From positions 11,477,181 to 11,537,180 of the forward strand of contig CAIIXF020000010.1 of NCBI GenBank assembly GCA_903813345.2: a DNA stretch of 60,000 nt. The letters are read 5' to 3'. Below, piece after piece: positions 1 to 11,900 of the stretch (positions are counted from its first letter, which is position 1; each line of letters opens with the position of its first letter). The translations under genes were made by a program, and so were the position numbers. Under the pieces are notes generated by a model that saw only the letters and a list, made by a program, of their open reading frames with translations, was not told where the DNA came from and did no database searches. The DNA comes from Owenia fusiformis (Eukaryota > Annelida > Polychaeta > Sabellida > Oweniidae).

Positions 1-1282
1 TCCATTTCTAGGACGAGTTTCTCAATAACCATACACGTGAAGTTAGCACACGATCTATATTTAAAGAAACTGTCATTAGTATACATGTAGCACCATCAAG
101 AAGCAAGAAGTTCACAGTTTTAGTTCCTCACTATTGATGCAACAACACCAACCCGAAGATGCAACAACACTCCTCTAGATTTGAGCAATGATGCAACAAC
201 ACCAATTAATAGTATAATTTTAGAAGACCATAAATCTCGAGAGGAACAGATTTTTAAATGCTACTATTGCAACACCGGGCCAGTACCCATTTGCGTTCTT
301 CTCAGGCATTCAAAATACGCGTCCTGCGGGCGAAGATTCTTTATACTGTATGTATTTTCAAAAATTTATACTTTTAAATATCATAATGTACTGGAAGTTG
401 TTTTATAACATAGTTCAATCGCCTTTAACATTGCAAGCTATAGTAACCCAATCTATTATCATAAACCCCTGTTCCATAGCTTGATGACCCTGATACCAGT
501 TAGTATCATTCAAAATGGTGGACAAACATCTTTCGTTCTCGGTAAACACGACGAGCTATTGGAAATCTTGCACGGCGCTCATGTAGAAGTATTGTTCTCT
601 TTTGATTCGTTTTCCCCGATTGAGTAAAAAGGTAGGTAATAGGATTTAGGTCCCAAAAAGGTAAATTGATAGAGGTACAGTAATCCCAGATTCCCTCTGG
701 GCCCTCGGGAAATATCATAATGTGTCCCGGAATAAAACCAATATTGAATCTCTCTCAGTAAATATACCTCTATATAATAGCATTGTATAACTGCAATATC
801 ATTAAACCAACACTCATCGGAAGTTATGGCGCTAATCGCTAAATTTGGTGCCCCATGTTAAGTCAATGGGAAATATTTTTTTGAAGTGTAAAATACGACA
901 TATATACGACCGGGTACAGCTTAATTTAATGAAAGCCTTTAAATGAAAGGTACCTCAAAAGCAATCTAGCTTCAAAATTTGGATACAAAAATGTCTAGGT
1001 CAAAATCTAGGTCAAATTCAAAGTTTTCCTTATTTTTGTGATTCTGACACTACACTTCAATTATATTCTTCGAAATTGTGTATACATGTAGCCAAGAGTG
1101 TACTAAAAGTGTTAGCCTTTTGCCGTCAGAAAGTATTTTAACCCACTTTTGAGATATGGTGTCAAAAAAGTAGGTCAAAATAAACGAGGCACAGGACGTG
1201 AACGAGATCACACCATCAAATAGGCAGACACTATGAACCAGGAAAACTGTTCTCCTATTATGTTTACAAATTTCAAGAACAA

Positions 1283-1690
1283 GAAAACAAGATGGCCGCC
1301 CAAAAGTTAATCAGCTCTAGTACTTGATATATTCTATCATTTGTGTAAATTTGAAGGAAATCCGATGAGCGGATTTTCTGAAATGGCGATGACAAGATTT
1401 TTCGAAAAATCTTCAAAATGGCTGCCAGAAAACAAGATGGCCGCCCAAAAGTTAATCAGCTCTAGTACTTGATATCCTCTATCATTTGTGTAAATTTGAA
1501 GGAAATCCAATGAGCGGTTTTCCTAAAATGGCGATGACAAGATTTTTCGAAAAACCTTCAAAATGGCCGCCAGAAAACAAGATGGCCACCCAAAAGTTAA
1601 TCAGCTCTAGTACTTCAGATGCTCTATCATCTCTGTGAATTTGGAGAAAATCTGATGAGCAGTTTTCCTTAAACGGCGATGACAAAAAGC
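1283..1690. repeat. 145-bp tandem repeat, nearly 3 copies
   Basis: The block beginning gaaaacaagatggccgccc starts at 1283, 1428 and (one change) 1573, giving a period of 145 bp. Each unit also carries an aaatggcgatgacaag block. It lies inside the inverted-repeat element. Open frames across it are by-products of the repeat. Confidence 0.8.
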
Positions 1691-1692
1691 GG

Positions 1693-1750
1693 GACGATCA
1701 CGATCACGACCACGATCACGATTACGACCACGATCACGACCACGACCAGT
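1693..1750. repeat. Imperfect hexamer tract (GATCAC/GACCAC)
   Basis: About ten imperfect copies of a CACGAT/CACGAC hexamer. The antisense frame reads as valine/isoleucine repeats and is not considered a gene. Confidence 0.8.
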
Positions 1751-1959
1751 ATGACGACTATATCCCACCGATGGTGTGATAAAAATTCTCCAAATTTAAC
1801 GTTTGAGTTATGAATGAAGAATAGAATTTTCTCAGGAATCAGAATCTGCAAACCAAATTTCGATCCGACTTCCGGTTCGGAAGTTATGGCGTTTTGAAAT
1901 TTCGAGAAAAATCGATCTCATGGTATCCTGATAGAAAGTCAAGAGCAGCGAAGAAAATG

Positions 1960-2275
1960 TTGAAAAATCCATCCATCCTTCCATCCATCCTTCCTATCCT
2001 ATCCTACTATTCTATCCTATCGTTCCCTCTTATTCTATCCTATCCTTCCTATCCCTTTTATCCCTATCCGTTCCTTCCTATCTATCCTTCATATCCTTTC
2101 CTTCCTATCTATCTATCCTTCCTATCCTTCATATTCTTTCCTTCCTATCCTTCCTATCTTATCCTTCCTTGCTATTCTATCCTATCTTTCTTCGCTATTC
2201 TCTCCTATCGTTCCATCCTATTCTGTCCTATCCTTCCTTCCTATTTCATCCATCCATCCATCAATCTTTTTCTGG
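1960..2275. repeat. Pyrimidine-rich microsatellite (TATCC/TTCC/CATCC variants)
   Basis: About 315 bp of almost pure C/T/A repeats with strong strand asymmetry, beginning and ending in ATCC runs. The 168-residue open frame across it encodes only low-complexity Ser/Tyr/Pro/Leu and is rejected as a gene. Confidence 0.85.
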
Positions 2276-2900
2276 ATGATTCTCTTAAAAAAGTCCAGAT
2301 CTGGAGTCTGAATTTCCAAAGTCTAGTTATATTAGTTCTTTGTAAACAATTTCCATACGATACATTAAAACCAAGGGGATTTAATTTAGAAAATGAATAA
2401 TCTTTATTTTTCGGATACAATATCAATGAGGTTGGCTCCCGGGGATTCAATACTTATCCTATGTATTTAGTTTAACTTGTATATCCTTTTAACTTTGATA
2501 AAGACAAATACATTAAGGAACCAAACAAAATACGTTTCATTCATGAACCACGCACTCACGCGTTTTATTCATGTCCCGACCAACACCTATAAACAGAACA
2601 TAAAACAGTTTCTCTTGATATTCAATGATAAATTATATTGGCGTTTTTGCATCAGAGCATTGGTGTTGTTGCATCATCGATAATAAACAGAGTGGTGTTG
2701 TTGCATCAATAGTGAGGAATTAAAACCGCGAATTTCTCGCTTCTTGATGATGCGACATGCATACTAATGAGAGCTTTTTAAAATATAGATCATGAGCTAA
2801 CTGCACGTGTATGATTATTGAGCAACTCGTCCTAGAAATGGGTTTAAATTGGGAAAACAAAATATCGTACGAAAATCTATCACCGGAAGTTTGGCCATCT

Positions 2901-2929
2901 TGATGCAACAACACGGTGTTGTTGCATCA
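2901..2929. repeat. Perfect 14-bp-arm palindrome at the element end
   Basis: TGATGCAACAACAC, one G, then the exact inverse GTGTTGTTGCATCA. The same 14-mer occurs at the inner ends of the flanking inverted repeats, so this is most likely the terminus of the element or two termini joined. Confidence 0.8.
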
Positions 2930-2944
2930 CGATACCCCCCAGTG

Positions 2945-3545
2945 ACATTTGACCTTCAATGACCTTCTCAATGTCAAAAAAGGTCAAAAAGGTATTTTTT
3001 CATCTTGCTTCAAATTGACTAAATTTTTTTTTCAAAATCATCTACATGTTCTCAGAAATTTAAATATGACTTTAGATTTGACATTTGACCTTCTCAAGGT
3101 CAAAAAAGGTCTTTTTTCAACTTGCTTCAAATTGACTAATTTTTTTTTTCAAAATCATCTACATGTTCTCAGAAATTCAAATCTGACTTTAGATTTGACA
3201 TTTGACCTTTAATGACCTTCTCAAGGTAAAAAAAGGTCAAAAAGGTCTGTTTTCAACTTGCTTCAAATTGACCAAATTTTTTTTTCAAAATCATCTACAT
3301 CTTTTCAGAAGTTCAAATTTGACTTTACAAGTTCTCAGAAGTTCAAATCTGACTTTAGATTTGACCTTTGACCTTCAATGACCTTCAATGACCTTCTCAA
3401 GGTCAAAAAGGTCTTTTTTCAACTTGCTTCAAATTGACTAATTTTTTTTTCAAAATCATCTACATGTTCTCAGAAGTTCTTCTTAAGGTCAAAAGGTATT
3501 TTCCAACTTGCTTTAAATTGACCAAATTGTTTTAGGTGGTGACAT
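2945..3545. mobile_element. Truncated array-bearing element (ATGTCACCACC-end family)
   Basis: Four to five irregular copies of a roughly 85-165 bp unit (tgaccttctcaaggtcaaaa ... ttgcttcaaattgac ... tctcagaa). It ends in GGTGGTGACAT at 3535-3545, the same right end as the element at 16931-17519. The left end is missing, cut by the element that stops at 2929. No coding capacity is seen. Confidence 0.65.
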
Positions 3546-3642
3546 TTTGTCATGTTAATGCCTTGTTTTATTACATAAAATTGTGACAATTTTTAATATC
3601 CTGTTCACATTTTCAATACATGTTTTATGTATTCCTATTCAG

Positions 3643-3865
3643 AGATGACAGCTGAGGTTAATGCCGTCATCAGAGGATGTATGCCACTACTAGACAGTGA
3701 CACCACCATGGGGTGCCATAAGAATGAGGAAGCCAGTGGTGTCATCAGCAAGGTGCTTTCCTCCCTTAGTGACCTCGGGGATGTGCATGTTGATGGAGAA
3801 GTCTGTTACTGTGACACTGATTTTTGTCAACCTGAGTGTGATGGCCTGTATGTTGGTGAAATGTG
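3643..3865 (+). CDS. Ectodomain exon of the Ly6-like gene
   Basis: The acceptor is attcctattcag at 3631-3642; the donor is GTAGGTGA from 3866. It enters in phase 1 and leaves in phase 2, carrying 73 full codons. Visible cysteines sit in RGCMPLL, MGCHK, VCYCDTDFC and PECDG; a split codon restores another Cys at the junction with the membrane exon. Confidence 0.65.
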
Positions 3866-6077
3866 GTAGGTGAACTAACACTAATGAATGTATTTTCTGA
3901 CAACAGACAACGCAGAATAATCTCCCAATATTGAAGCAATTAAGAGTTGCACCTTTATACAATTGGAAAGAGGAGACATATGGCTTCATGGTGAATTAAA
4001 TGAAATTGATGTACTTGTCATCACTGGTTTTGTGGTTTTACAATGTTTTTTGCTCGTTGCTCTTTTTGGGACGCAGTGTATAAAAAGCTCCTCTAAACTT
4101 CAATATCTATTAGATAATTTGATCCAAAATGGCCACCTAATTTCAAAATGGCAACCTTTTCTCTTAGAATATGTAATCTTTGATAACTCAAATACTTGTT
4201 GATGAATTTGGTTCATATTGCATGGACCTAATATAGGCAAAATGCCACCATCGTGAAAATGTAAATGATATCTCAAATACTAGTTGAAGGATCTGGTTAA
4301 GATTTACATACTGATGAATTGGGGACATAGGAATCTGGTCAAGAAGAAAATTTCTTAAATTTAAAATGGCTGGCTTATTTCATTAAAAATATCATTCCTC
4401 ATTTCTCAAATACCAGTTGTAGGACTCTGTTCAAAAGGAATGCTAAATTCAAAATGGCTGCCATATCTCAGGAAAATATGCTTCTTTAAAGGCAATACCA
4501 GTTTTCACTGTATTTATATTTCAGTGTCCAAAAGTGGGTGTTCATCGTAGCAGGTATTGGGTTGCTGTTGGTTATTATACTTGTATGTACATGCTGCTGT
4601 TGTTGCGGCTGCTGTGGCTGTTGCCAATGCTGTAGTTGCTGCAAGAGACGTAATGATGGCTACATGGTCCAGCCACTTATAATCACAGGTAGGTATTTGT
4701 TTGAATATGGTCCACATCTGTCAATGCTGTAGTTGCTGCAAGAGATGCCATGGTGGCTACATGGTCCAGCCACTTATAATCACAGGTAGGTATTTGTTTG
4801 AATATGGTCCACATCTGTCAATGCTGTAGTTGCTGCAAGAGACGCCATGGTGGCTACATGGTCCAGCCACTTATAATCACAGGTGGGTATTCATTTGAAT
4901 ATGGTCCACATCTGTCAATGCTGTAGTTGCTGCAAGAGACGCCATGATGGCTACATGGTCCAGCCACTTATAATCACAGGTGGGTATTCCTTTGAATATG
5001 GTCCACATCTGTCAATGCTGTAGTTGCTGCAAGAGACGCCATGGTGGCTACATGGTCCAGCCAATTATAATCACAGGTGGGTATTTGTTTGTATATGGTC
5101 CACATCTGTCAATGCTGTAGTTGCTGCAAGAGATGCCATGGTGGCTACATGGTCCAGCCAATTATAATCACAGGTGGGTATTTGTTTGTATATGGTCCAC
5201 ATCTGTCAATGCTGTAGTTGCTGCAAGAGACGCCATGGTGGCTACATGGTCCAGCCACTTATAATCACAGGTGGGTATTTGTTTGAATATGGTCCACATC
5301 TGTCAACTGGCTGTATCAGATAACTGAAAGGTTGACGATTTAATGAGTTAAAAGTGCTCTATTCATGTTAGAATTTCTGTTCTGTTTATGCAACATTTTG
5401 AGTTATTTATTTTCTGGAGGGGGTATTGCTAAGTTATGGAAAATATATGTCCTATTTTTTGTCAATTCTCAAGGATTGCAGATAAAGGAATAATAAAATT
5501 GTTTTTCACATTGAGGAATGTCCAAAGATTAATTATCTTTTACTTTTTTCAAAACTTAAAATTTTAAAATCAAGTATTACAGTTATATCTAGAAACCCAT
5601 TTTAGATCATGCCATCTATCTCAGCAATGTAGCAGTATTTTATAAATTATAATTTTATAGAAATGAACTGTATACAAACTGTATTGCCAATGAATGGTTC
5701 CATACTTAGAAATTTATTTTTTCGCAATTCAATATTTGTGTAGTCTAGTGTACAGGAAAATTGCAGCATTTGATAAAAAAAAGTAAATAGACAAAACTAT
5801 CAATATAATAACAGTTAATAACAATAGATCGATTGATAAAAATTGATAAATATAGCTCATTTATAAAGATTATAGAAACTTGGCACAGCAAAAAATATGT
5901 AAATGAATATTTAGCTTTGAAATATGTCATTGAATATTTCATTCTGAAAAGGTAGATTTAATATAACCACAATTGATTTGTCCAAAGTGTAGCAACATAC
6001 ATGTACAGCATGAATATTTTGAATGTCTACTTTCAGGTCCCACTGAGAGAGTAGAGGATAGCAATGAAGTGATATAG
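3643..6077 (+). CDS. Ly6-like single-pass membrane protein, 3' part of the gene (three exons, spliced span)
   Basis: Not identified to a named gene. Three exons join in phase: 3643-3865 (ectodomain), 4525-4688 (membrane helix) and 6037-6077 (C-terminus, TAG stop). The ectodomain exon is cysteine-rich and contains GEVCYCDTDFC, which resembles the C-terminal half of Ly6/uPAR three-finger domains or similar small receptor ectodomains. The next exon gives a hydrophobic helix (VFIVAGIGLLLVIILV) followed at once by 14 cysteines and then KRR, so the topology is extracellular N-terminus and cytoplasmic C-terminus. The short tail ends PTERVEDSNEVI. The exon for the signal peptide and first half of the ectodomain must end in phase 1 and was not found; it is probably upstream of the window. 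Splice phases (1, 2, 1) are consistent. Function is inferred only as a cell-surface protein. Confidence 0.6.
4525..4688 (+). CDS. Transmembrane and polycysteine exon of the Ly6-like gene
   Basis: The acceptor is tatttatatttcag and the donor is ACAG|gtaggt. The exon encodes one hydrophobic helix of about 18 residues, then CTCCCCCGCCGCC and QCCSCC, then KRRNDGYMVQPLIIT. Fourteen cysteines within 20 residues next to the inner membrane face would be a dense palmitoylation platform. The last 64 bp of the exon and its donor are the first unit of the 97-bp array that follows. Confidence 0.7.
4625..5303 (+). repeat. 97-bp tandem array copying an exon 3' end and its splice donor, 7 copies
   Basis: The block caatgctgtagttgctgcaa starts at 4625, 4722, 4819, 4916, 5013, 5110 and 5207, an exact 97-bp period. 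Each unit holds the last 64 bp of the membrane exon, a GT donor (gtaggt or gtgggt) and 33 bp of intron. Copies are nearly identical, so expansion is recent. Since 97 is not a multiple of 3, and a TAG lies in frame at 4730-4732, use of any donor after the first would replace the normal cytoplasmic tail with a short alternative one. Confidence 0.9.
6037..6077 (+). CDS. Last coding exon of the Ly6-like gene
   Basis: The acceptor tctactttcag is followed by GT completing a Gly codon in phase 1, then PTERVEDSNEVI and TAG. Short, but phase and acceptor both fit the donor at 4689. Other acceptors cannot be excluded. Confidence 0.5.
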
Positions 6078-8038
6078 CAGGGTAGTTATATCTTGAAACA
6101 CTTAGGGATTCACCTAGTGGTAGCCTCTGTAAATACGTTACAAAACACACACATTCAGTTTAATCTACTGTGATTTAAAGTCCAAGACCATGACTGTAAA
6201 TAATGATTTCCCAATAGTCTGGGAAAACAAATTTGTTTGGAAAAAAGAAGATGTAGTTTTTATGCTCGGACATTTGACATTTCTCTCGTATATAGGGCCA
6301 GATGCTTACTTTAATACTACATGTAGATACATGTGACACATATTTGATACAGAGTGTATCTGTATATAAGACTAAATGAATGTAAATATTCAAATTCCAA
6401 AGAGTAAAATTAGTAATCACTAATTCATTTGGCTTGCTTGCAGCAATCTTGAACATATAACATCACAACAATTGTGCAACCTTCTTTTCTGTAAACATTA
6501 GTTTGAAAAAAGTAGTTACATAAACAAAACACATTTAAAATCAATATTTTATATATCTATAGATTGTGCAAGTTGGTGCAAATTTAGTTATTATCCCATC
6601 GAACAAAATTTGGGGGGATATAGACAACTCTTTGTCCATTTGTCCATCCATCCATCCATCTGTTTATGCAATAACTTGTATACCGTTGGCGCAATGCCAT
6701 TATTTTTATATGTATATGTCCTACGTGGACTTTGTGAGTACAAGTTCTATGCAAAAAGCCAATTCTCAAAATGGCCACCAATTTCAAAATGGCCACCATT
6801 TTAGTGTTGATTTTACAGTATTTTAGTTACAACATGATACTGTAATATTATTAATATGTTTTAATGCAAAAATTATATAGGATAGTGATTTATTTCAAAA
6901 TCTCTTCTTTAGCTCATTAAAAAACGTGGCAGCAATTATTTTAACTCGAAAAGTAAAAGAATGACTTTGTTGACATTTGATATATACATTACATTGTACA
7001 AGAACTTGGAACACGACGAGATATTGCCTCTGTTTGCTCAATAAGTATACAAGAATGACACATATTATTTTGGTAATACATCTGTGGTTTCCATTTTGAG
7101 ACATGATTACGAACAGTTTGCGGACACTCATTAAATGTTTGATGGGATTTACCATGCCTTGGCGTTGTTGTTCTCTAGTTTGTTCTATTTCTATGTGTAA
7201 ATAAGTGTAGATAATTTTCATTAATAATTGGCCATACACTGCTGTACATGTATGGCATTGATATGTTTTTGTAAATAGTTGCAGATGAAACATGGCTATT
7301 AATTAATTTTTTCAAGGAAGAAACTTAATTTTTTGCTTATCTTATGGGAAAATCATTGTATTTCATTTGGTTTTACATTTTCTCATAGTGAAGTGTATAA
7401 AGTTCTTAAATATATATTTACTATATAAAATGGAGTCTTGCTGTTACTTGTAATTGTAGAATATTGCATAAACAAGTTGTCAAATATGACGAATGTGCAT
7501 TTTTAAGTTTTTTAAATAATTTTTAAGAGGTTAAGCTAAATAGTAAATACCATCATTGTACTCTAGTATTCCCACGCATGATTCCCTTATATATAGATAT
7601 AGACAGTAGAGTGGGATTAATTGTAAAAGACAGGCTAACATTTCATTCTTGGAGGGAAGTATGAAATTCCAGGAATCATCAAGCCATCGGATGATTCCTT
7701 ATTAGCATTGTTCAACCCTTGTAGCCAAGTGCGACACCCACTTTACTTTCACGCTGAAATAACTTTTTATTCAACTTAATGAATCTTATCATGAATAGGA
7801 TAATGCATCTTTTATTAATGTTTCAGATGGTACACTAGGTACAGTAAAAAGGCAATATCACTGTTAAAGGGTTGTCAAAGGCCAACACCCATTTTAGAAA
7901 TAAGGTTATATAATACACATTTGATAATAAGATAATGACTTATTTTGAATACTAGAATAGCATTTGGGGACACTTTGTCAATTTTTACATTTCAAGACCT
8001 CCACCTTCACATTTGAAGAACGAGTCATTGAACTCATA
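6078..8038. other. Intergenic or 3' region, no gene seen
   Basis: AT-rich sequence with scattered fragments of dispersed repeats (aaaatggccaccaa words near 6770-6800) and a CCAT microsatellite near 6640-6662. ORFs here lack domain-like composition and splice context. Confidence 0.6.
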
Positions 8039-8452
8039 ATCACGCGGTCCTAATTTCGACCGTTAATTTGAATTTTTGACCTACCGATGCTCGAAAATCA
8101 AGGATTGCGAGTTTCATACTGAACCGTTTTTTTTCAAACTTATACCATTAAAAGCAAAACAAAATTGCCTTTCTGTCGGTGCATTACTTTATTGTAAAGA
8201 GTCCCAGCTCGTTCTAGCAGCGTTTTGGTCCCCTGCTTTTAGTAGGCCTTCTTACAGCTGGGGACCAAAATGCCGCTAGAAGTAGGGACTCTGTTTAGGA
8301 GAATAATGTACCAACAGAAAGGGATTTTTGTTATGCTTTGAATGGAACAAGTTTGAAGAAAAACGGTGCAGTATGAGACTCGTAATCCTCGATTTTCAAA
8401 CATCCGGTAGGCCAAAAATTCAAATTAACGGTCGAAGTTAACACCGCGTGAT
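8039..8452. mobile_element. 414-bp palindromic MITE
   Basis: The left half (from ATCACGCGGT at 8039) is the imperfect inverse of the right half (ACCGCGTGAT ending at 8452). Matching inner blocks include cgaccgttaatttgaa with ttcaaattaacggtcg, and gttttggtcccc with ggggaccaaaat near the centre at about 8240. It would fold into one long hairpin. No coding capacity. Confidence 0.85.
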
Positions 8453-8591
8453 AATTGTGTTATGTCATCACTGGCGGTGCATGAAAGTTTATCCTATCTC
8501 AGACACGCTTATATTAGCTAACATATAATAACATTAGGCAGTGAATACTGACATTGATTTGTCTTAGTATCACTGGTCAGTATCAAGCGAC

Positions 8592-8640
8592 GGTAACGGC
8601 CGTTACCTTCGCATCAAAGATGGCGGACGGGAAGTGTCGA
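8592..8640 (+). promoter_or_regulatory. Candidate promoter: 16-bp palindrome plus YY1-like motif
   Basis: GGTAACGGCCGTTACC at 8592-8607 is a perfect palindrome made of two opposed AACGG (Myb-type) half sites. About 10 bp further is AAGATGGCGGAC, close to the YY1 consensus often found at transcription starts. A candidate ORF begins about 100 bp downstream. Motifs are seen; promoter activity is inferred. Confidence 0.35.
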
Positions 8641-8713
8641 TTTCGATATTTGTAGTTTTCAAGTACTTTATAGTTTACGTTATGCTTTGATATTTGACCT
8701 AGATCCGACTTAT

Positions 8714-8998
8714 ATGACATTGGAACTATGGAGTATGATAATTTGTTCACATATCATGCGGAGGTGCCACAGTTTAACGATATCTTCCACCGCTTTAAAG
8801 GCTAGAAACGTATTTTGTTCGATTGGATTTGCTACTTTATGGAATTACTGTTTTCTAGTTTCACAATTTATACAGCCGACTGAGGACAACGAACGATGGT
8901 CTCCAGACATATGCAATTTGAGAAAGGTGAATGCACATGATGATACCGTATATTTTCCCGAATTCTCAGATGACCAATGGGACTACATACAGACATAA
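8714..8998 (+). CDS. Candidate small ORF or first exon, unknown product
   Basis: An unrecognised 94-residue frame from ATG 8714 to TAA 8998. It has a hydrophobic stretch (residues about 46-62, FATLWNYCFLVSQF) and an acidic tail ending FSDDQWDYIQT. Base composition is more gene-like than the surroundings, and a promoter-like cluster lies just upstream. A possible donor (AGAAAG|gtgaat) inside it means it could also be a first exon. No family assignment. Confidence 0.25.
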   Translation: MTLELWSMIICSHIMRRCHSLTISSTALKARNVFCSIGFATLWNYCFLVSQFIQPTEDNERWSPDICNLRKVNAHDDTVYFPEFSDDQWDYIQT

Positions 8999-8999
8999 T

Positions 9000-11900
9000 G
9001 AGCTCTACTTCTCGTTGAATTTTCATTTGGAATACAGAGATACAATGGTCCCAGTGTATCGTGATCGGATCAGGACAGATTTATAAATTGATAAAACAAA
9101 ACATGACTCCAGGTGAACAATACAAATAACAAAGCCGAACGATTGGACGTTTGTTAGGTGTCGAGCATCAGCAAATAATATAGAAGCACACTATAATTCA
9201 GAGAGTAAAATGAAAAAAGCATGTACTTTTAAATGCAATCATAAAGGGGGATTTCCACTTTTTGAAAATGATTGCCAGATTAAAATTAAAATCAAAGTAT
9301 TCAGTCATGTAATAAAATCAGAACTGAACCACAATGGGTATGCACAAAATACATTCTTAATATAGCACAAAATGTTTTCACAAATCAAAATATTAAACCA
9401 ACTTGAAAAACGGTAACTCCATAGAATTGCAATTTACAACACAAATCATATCTAACCATGACGGGGTTTTCTAATACCCTTAAATCATTTCATTTAAAAT
9501 CATTTCAGTTACATTTCAAGAAAGAAGCTTCACCCACGAGATTTTTTGAGTCATTCTTTTTGGACTAAGAGACGTACTGACCAACTGACTATTCAATATG
9601 TTTTCCGAATTCCGTTCGTAGGAATAACATATTCGACTACAACGATCTGTTTCTAAATTAATATGACTATGATCAGATACACCCCGATCTATTTTGTAAC
9701 CACATAGAAACCACGTTAAATACATACTATTTTTAATGCGAGAGAGTGGCTTCAATTCAATTGGATTCACGTGTGATTGCCATGTGCGAATCATGGAAAA
9801 ACTCAATTTTACCATCGCTCAAATGCCTAAAATCACGCGGATTTAAATTGGATTCTTGCGGCATGGATTACGTACGCGCCGAAGGTATTGGAATGTAACT
9901 GAGTTGGAGAAAATATCTCGATTGCCATTATTCCGGATGACTGTCTTTTATAATTAATCTTCAACCCAATAATACGAAATGTGATCCACGCATCTACGTA
10001 TATCTGTATACAGAAACTATAAATTCCAAGCTGACAATAAAATATCGGATACTACAATTTACGTTCCTGCAACAACTCTGACACACTGTACTTATCTGCG
10101 CCGTTACCGGTGACTGCATCCATAAATATTCTTTTACGAGGTACCTTGATGCGATTCATACAACATTGACTTGATTGATTTGACGAATCATAAATCAAGG
10201 GAGAATCAGAGATTGAAAGCAATTTCTTCTAAAAATGTTGTTCCATTGATATCTAGCTAATTGTTTCAGATCTACCATTTCTTGTCATGCACATTTGTAA
10301 ATGTAAATGGACACATGCATGCACACTTCATACAGGGTGAGACAATTGTAATTGATAATTGTTCAACTTTCTTGAATTTTATTTTTATTGAAAGGGATTA
10401 AAAAAGTAATGTACTATAAATGTGTAGCTACAGTAGCAGCATAAGCGACTTTGTGTGCAGAAATCGCGTTTTCCATTTTGGCGATTCGTTCCGATGCGAG
10501 TGAGTTTATTTATTGGACCGCCTGTCTGATATTTCAAGACTGATTGCTTATAATAATTGTCAAGATTTAATGACAAATTGAATTGCGCATTTCATAAATG
10601 AAATGGACAGATTTCTGAACCTGAATGTCAGTAAATCTTTCAAAATTCATAATATATGTACTCTTCACACATAGCTTTATAGACACGACATATCAAACCA
10701 AAACACAGTATTTGAAATGATATGCATTCTTTATTTTAAAGCAGAGTAAATGGCTATGCTTTTAGATTCAGTTAAATTGGTTACCCTCTTCACGAATTTC
10801 ATAGGTTCAAATTTGCAGTTGAATGAAAGACTATAAATAGCATAAAGCACATGACTCAATTAATGCTCGTGTTTTGTATCCTATATTTTTGAATACGAGC
10901 TACTGCCCTCATCTGGATACAAGACATTCGTGTTTGAAATTATCCACAATTCATTTCAAGCTCGCTCTGGACTTAAATCCGCTCTGAATCTGATTGGTTG
11001 CACAGGGGTTTAAGTCATGTGACAACGCTCGTGTCACGTGATGGGAATTCCTAAGGATGGCGGAAAGCTCAAATTGCGTTCAATTATGACAGTTGGGGTT
11101 TCTGTTGATTTTGTCAATATATCACCATTACAGTGTCCATAAGTTGGTCTCAAGATATATCTAAGGCGGCAATTATAAATAGACATTACTGATTGTCCGG
11201 GAGAGAAACCTAGGAGACACTGTATCTTTAGGTACTTGGCGACATCAAATATTTGATATGGTATTCTTGGAACTCAGCATGTACATTCCTAAGAACGTTA
11301 ATTCATGATACATGGGATTATCTCAGATTAAACATTAGTGGACATCGTACTGTTATCTTGAGGCAATGAAAGCTTTGGCGTTTGCAGCGGGGTTGATTGC
11401 CCAGAGTGCCCCGGACGAGGAGAGTTCATCTCCCCATCCGATTGAGTACGCCCGTGGTTCCTTCCTGATGTTTTCTTTATCATGGAATTCAAGTAACGTT
11501 TGGCGCTATCTGCCAGTGGGTGACTTGATGTGTGATTGGGTTTTGGTAATTTAACTGTGGATCCCGGTGAGCTCTGTGTATTTGGTCTGAAACAAATTAA
11601 CGTACTACATTATGCAAGACTCGATTTGGGGAAGATACGGGGGGAAGATAGATAGGATGTTATTCAATCATACGCAATGTGACATCAGCCCTAGTAATCA
11701 TCGTAGATCATAATCGTATCGTGACGCTTCCACTCATGAATGATCATCATCCCAAATAAGCTCCAATCCCTACAAAAATTAATTAGGACTTCGTCGAGCA
11801 AACAAAATTAGCACCTTATTAAGCCTATCACTATGTAATTAATTATTGGGTGTTCCTTTATCTCGATATGCGACATGTTCGAATGCCTTAAAGGAATATC

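Larger units (their letters stand above)
1..2929. mobile_element. Inverted-repeat (foldback-like) element, left end outside the window
   Basis: Bases 1-200 match the reverse complement of about 2655-2850. For example, the block reading tttctaggacgag near base 5 reappears inverted near 2830, and the word GATGCAACAACACC near 136 and 189 is inverted near 2660 and 2690. The window therefore opens inside the left arm. The right end is a 29-bp palindrome (2901-2929) built from the same word. The interior holds a 145-bp tandem array, a hexamer tract and a pyrimidine tract, and no recognisable transposase. Structure is seen directly; the mobile nature is inferred. Confidence 0.6.

Noticed and set aside
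1894-2400. 168-residue plus-strand ORF
   Set aside because: It spans a pyrimidine microsatellite and encodes low-complexity Ser/Tyr/Pro/Leu only.
11366-11554. 62-residue plus-strand ORF considered as a first exon
   Set aside because: It starts with a plausible Met and a mildly hydrophobic N-terminus, but no good donor or partner exon was found.
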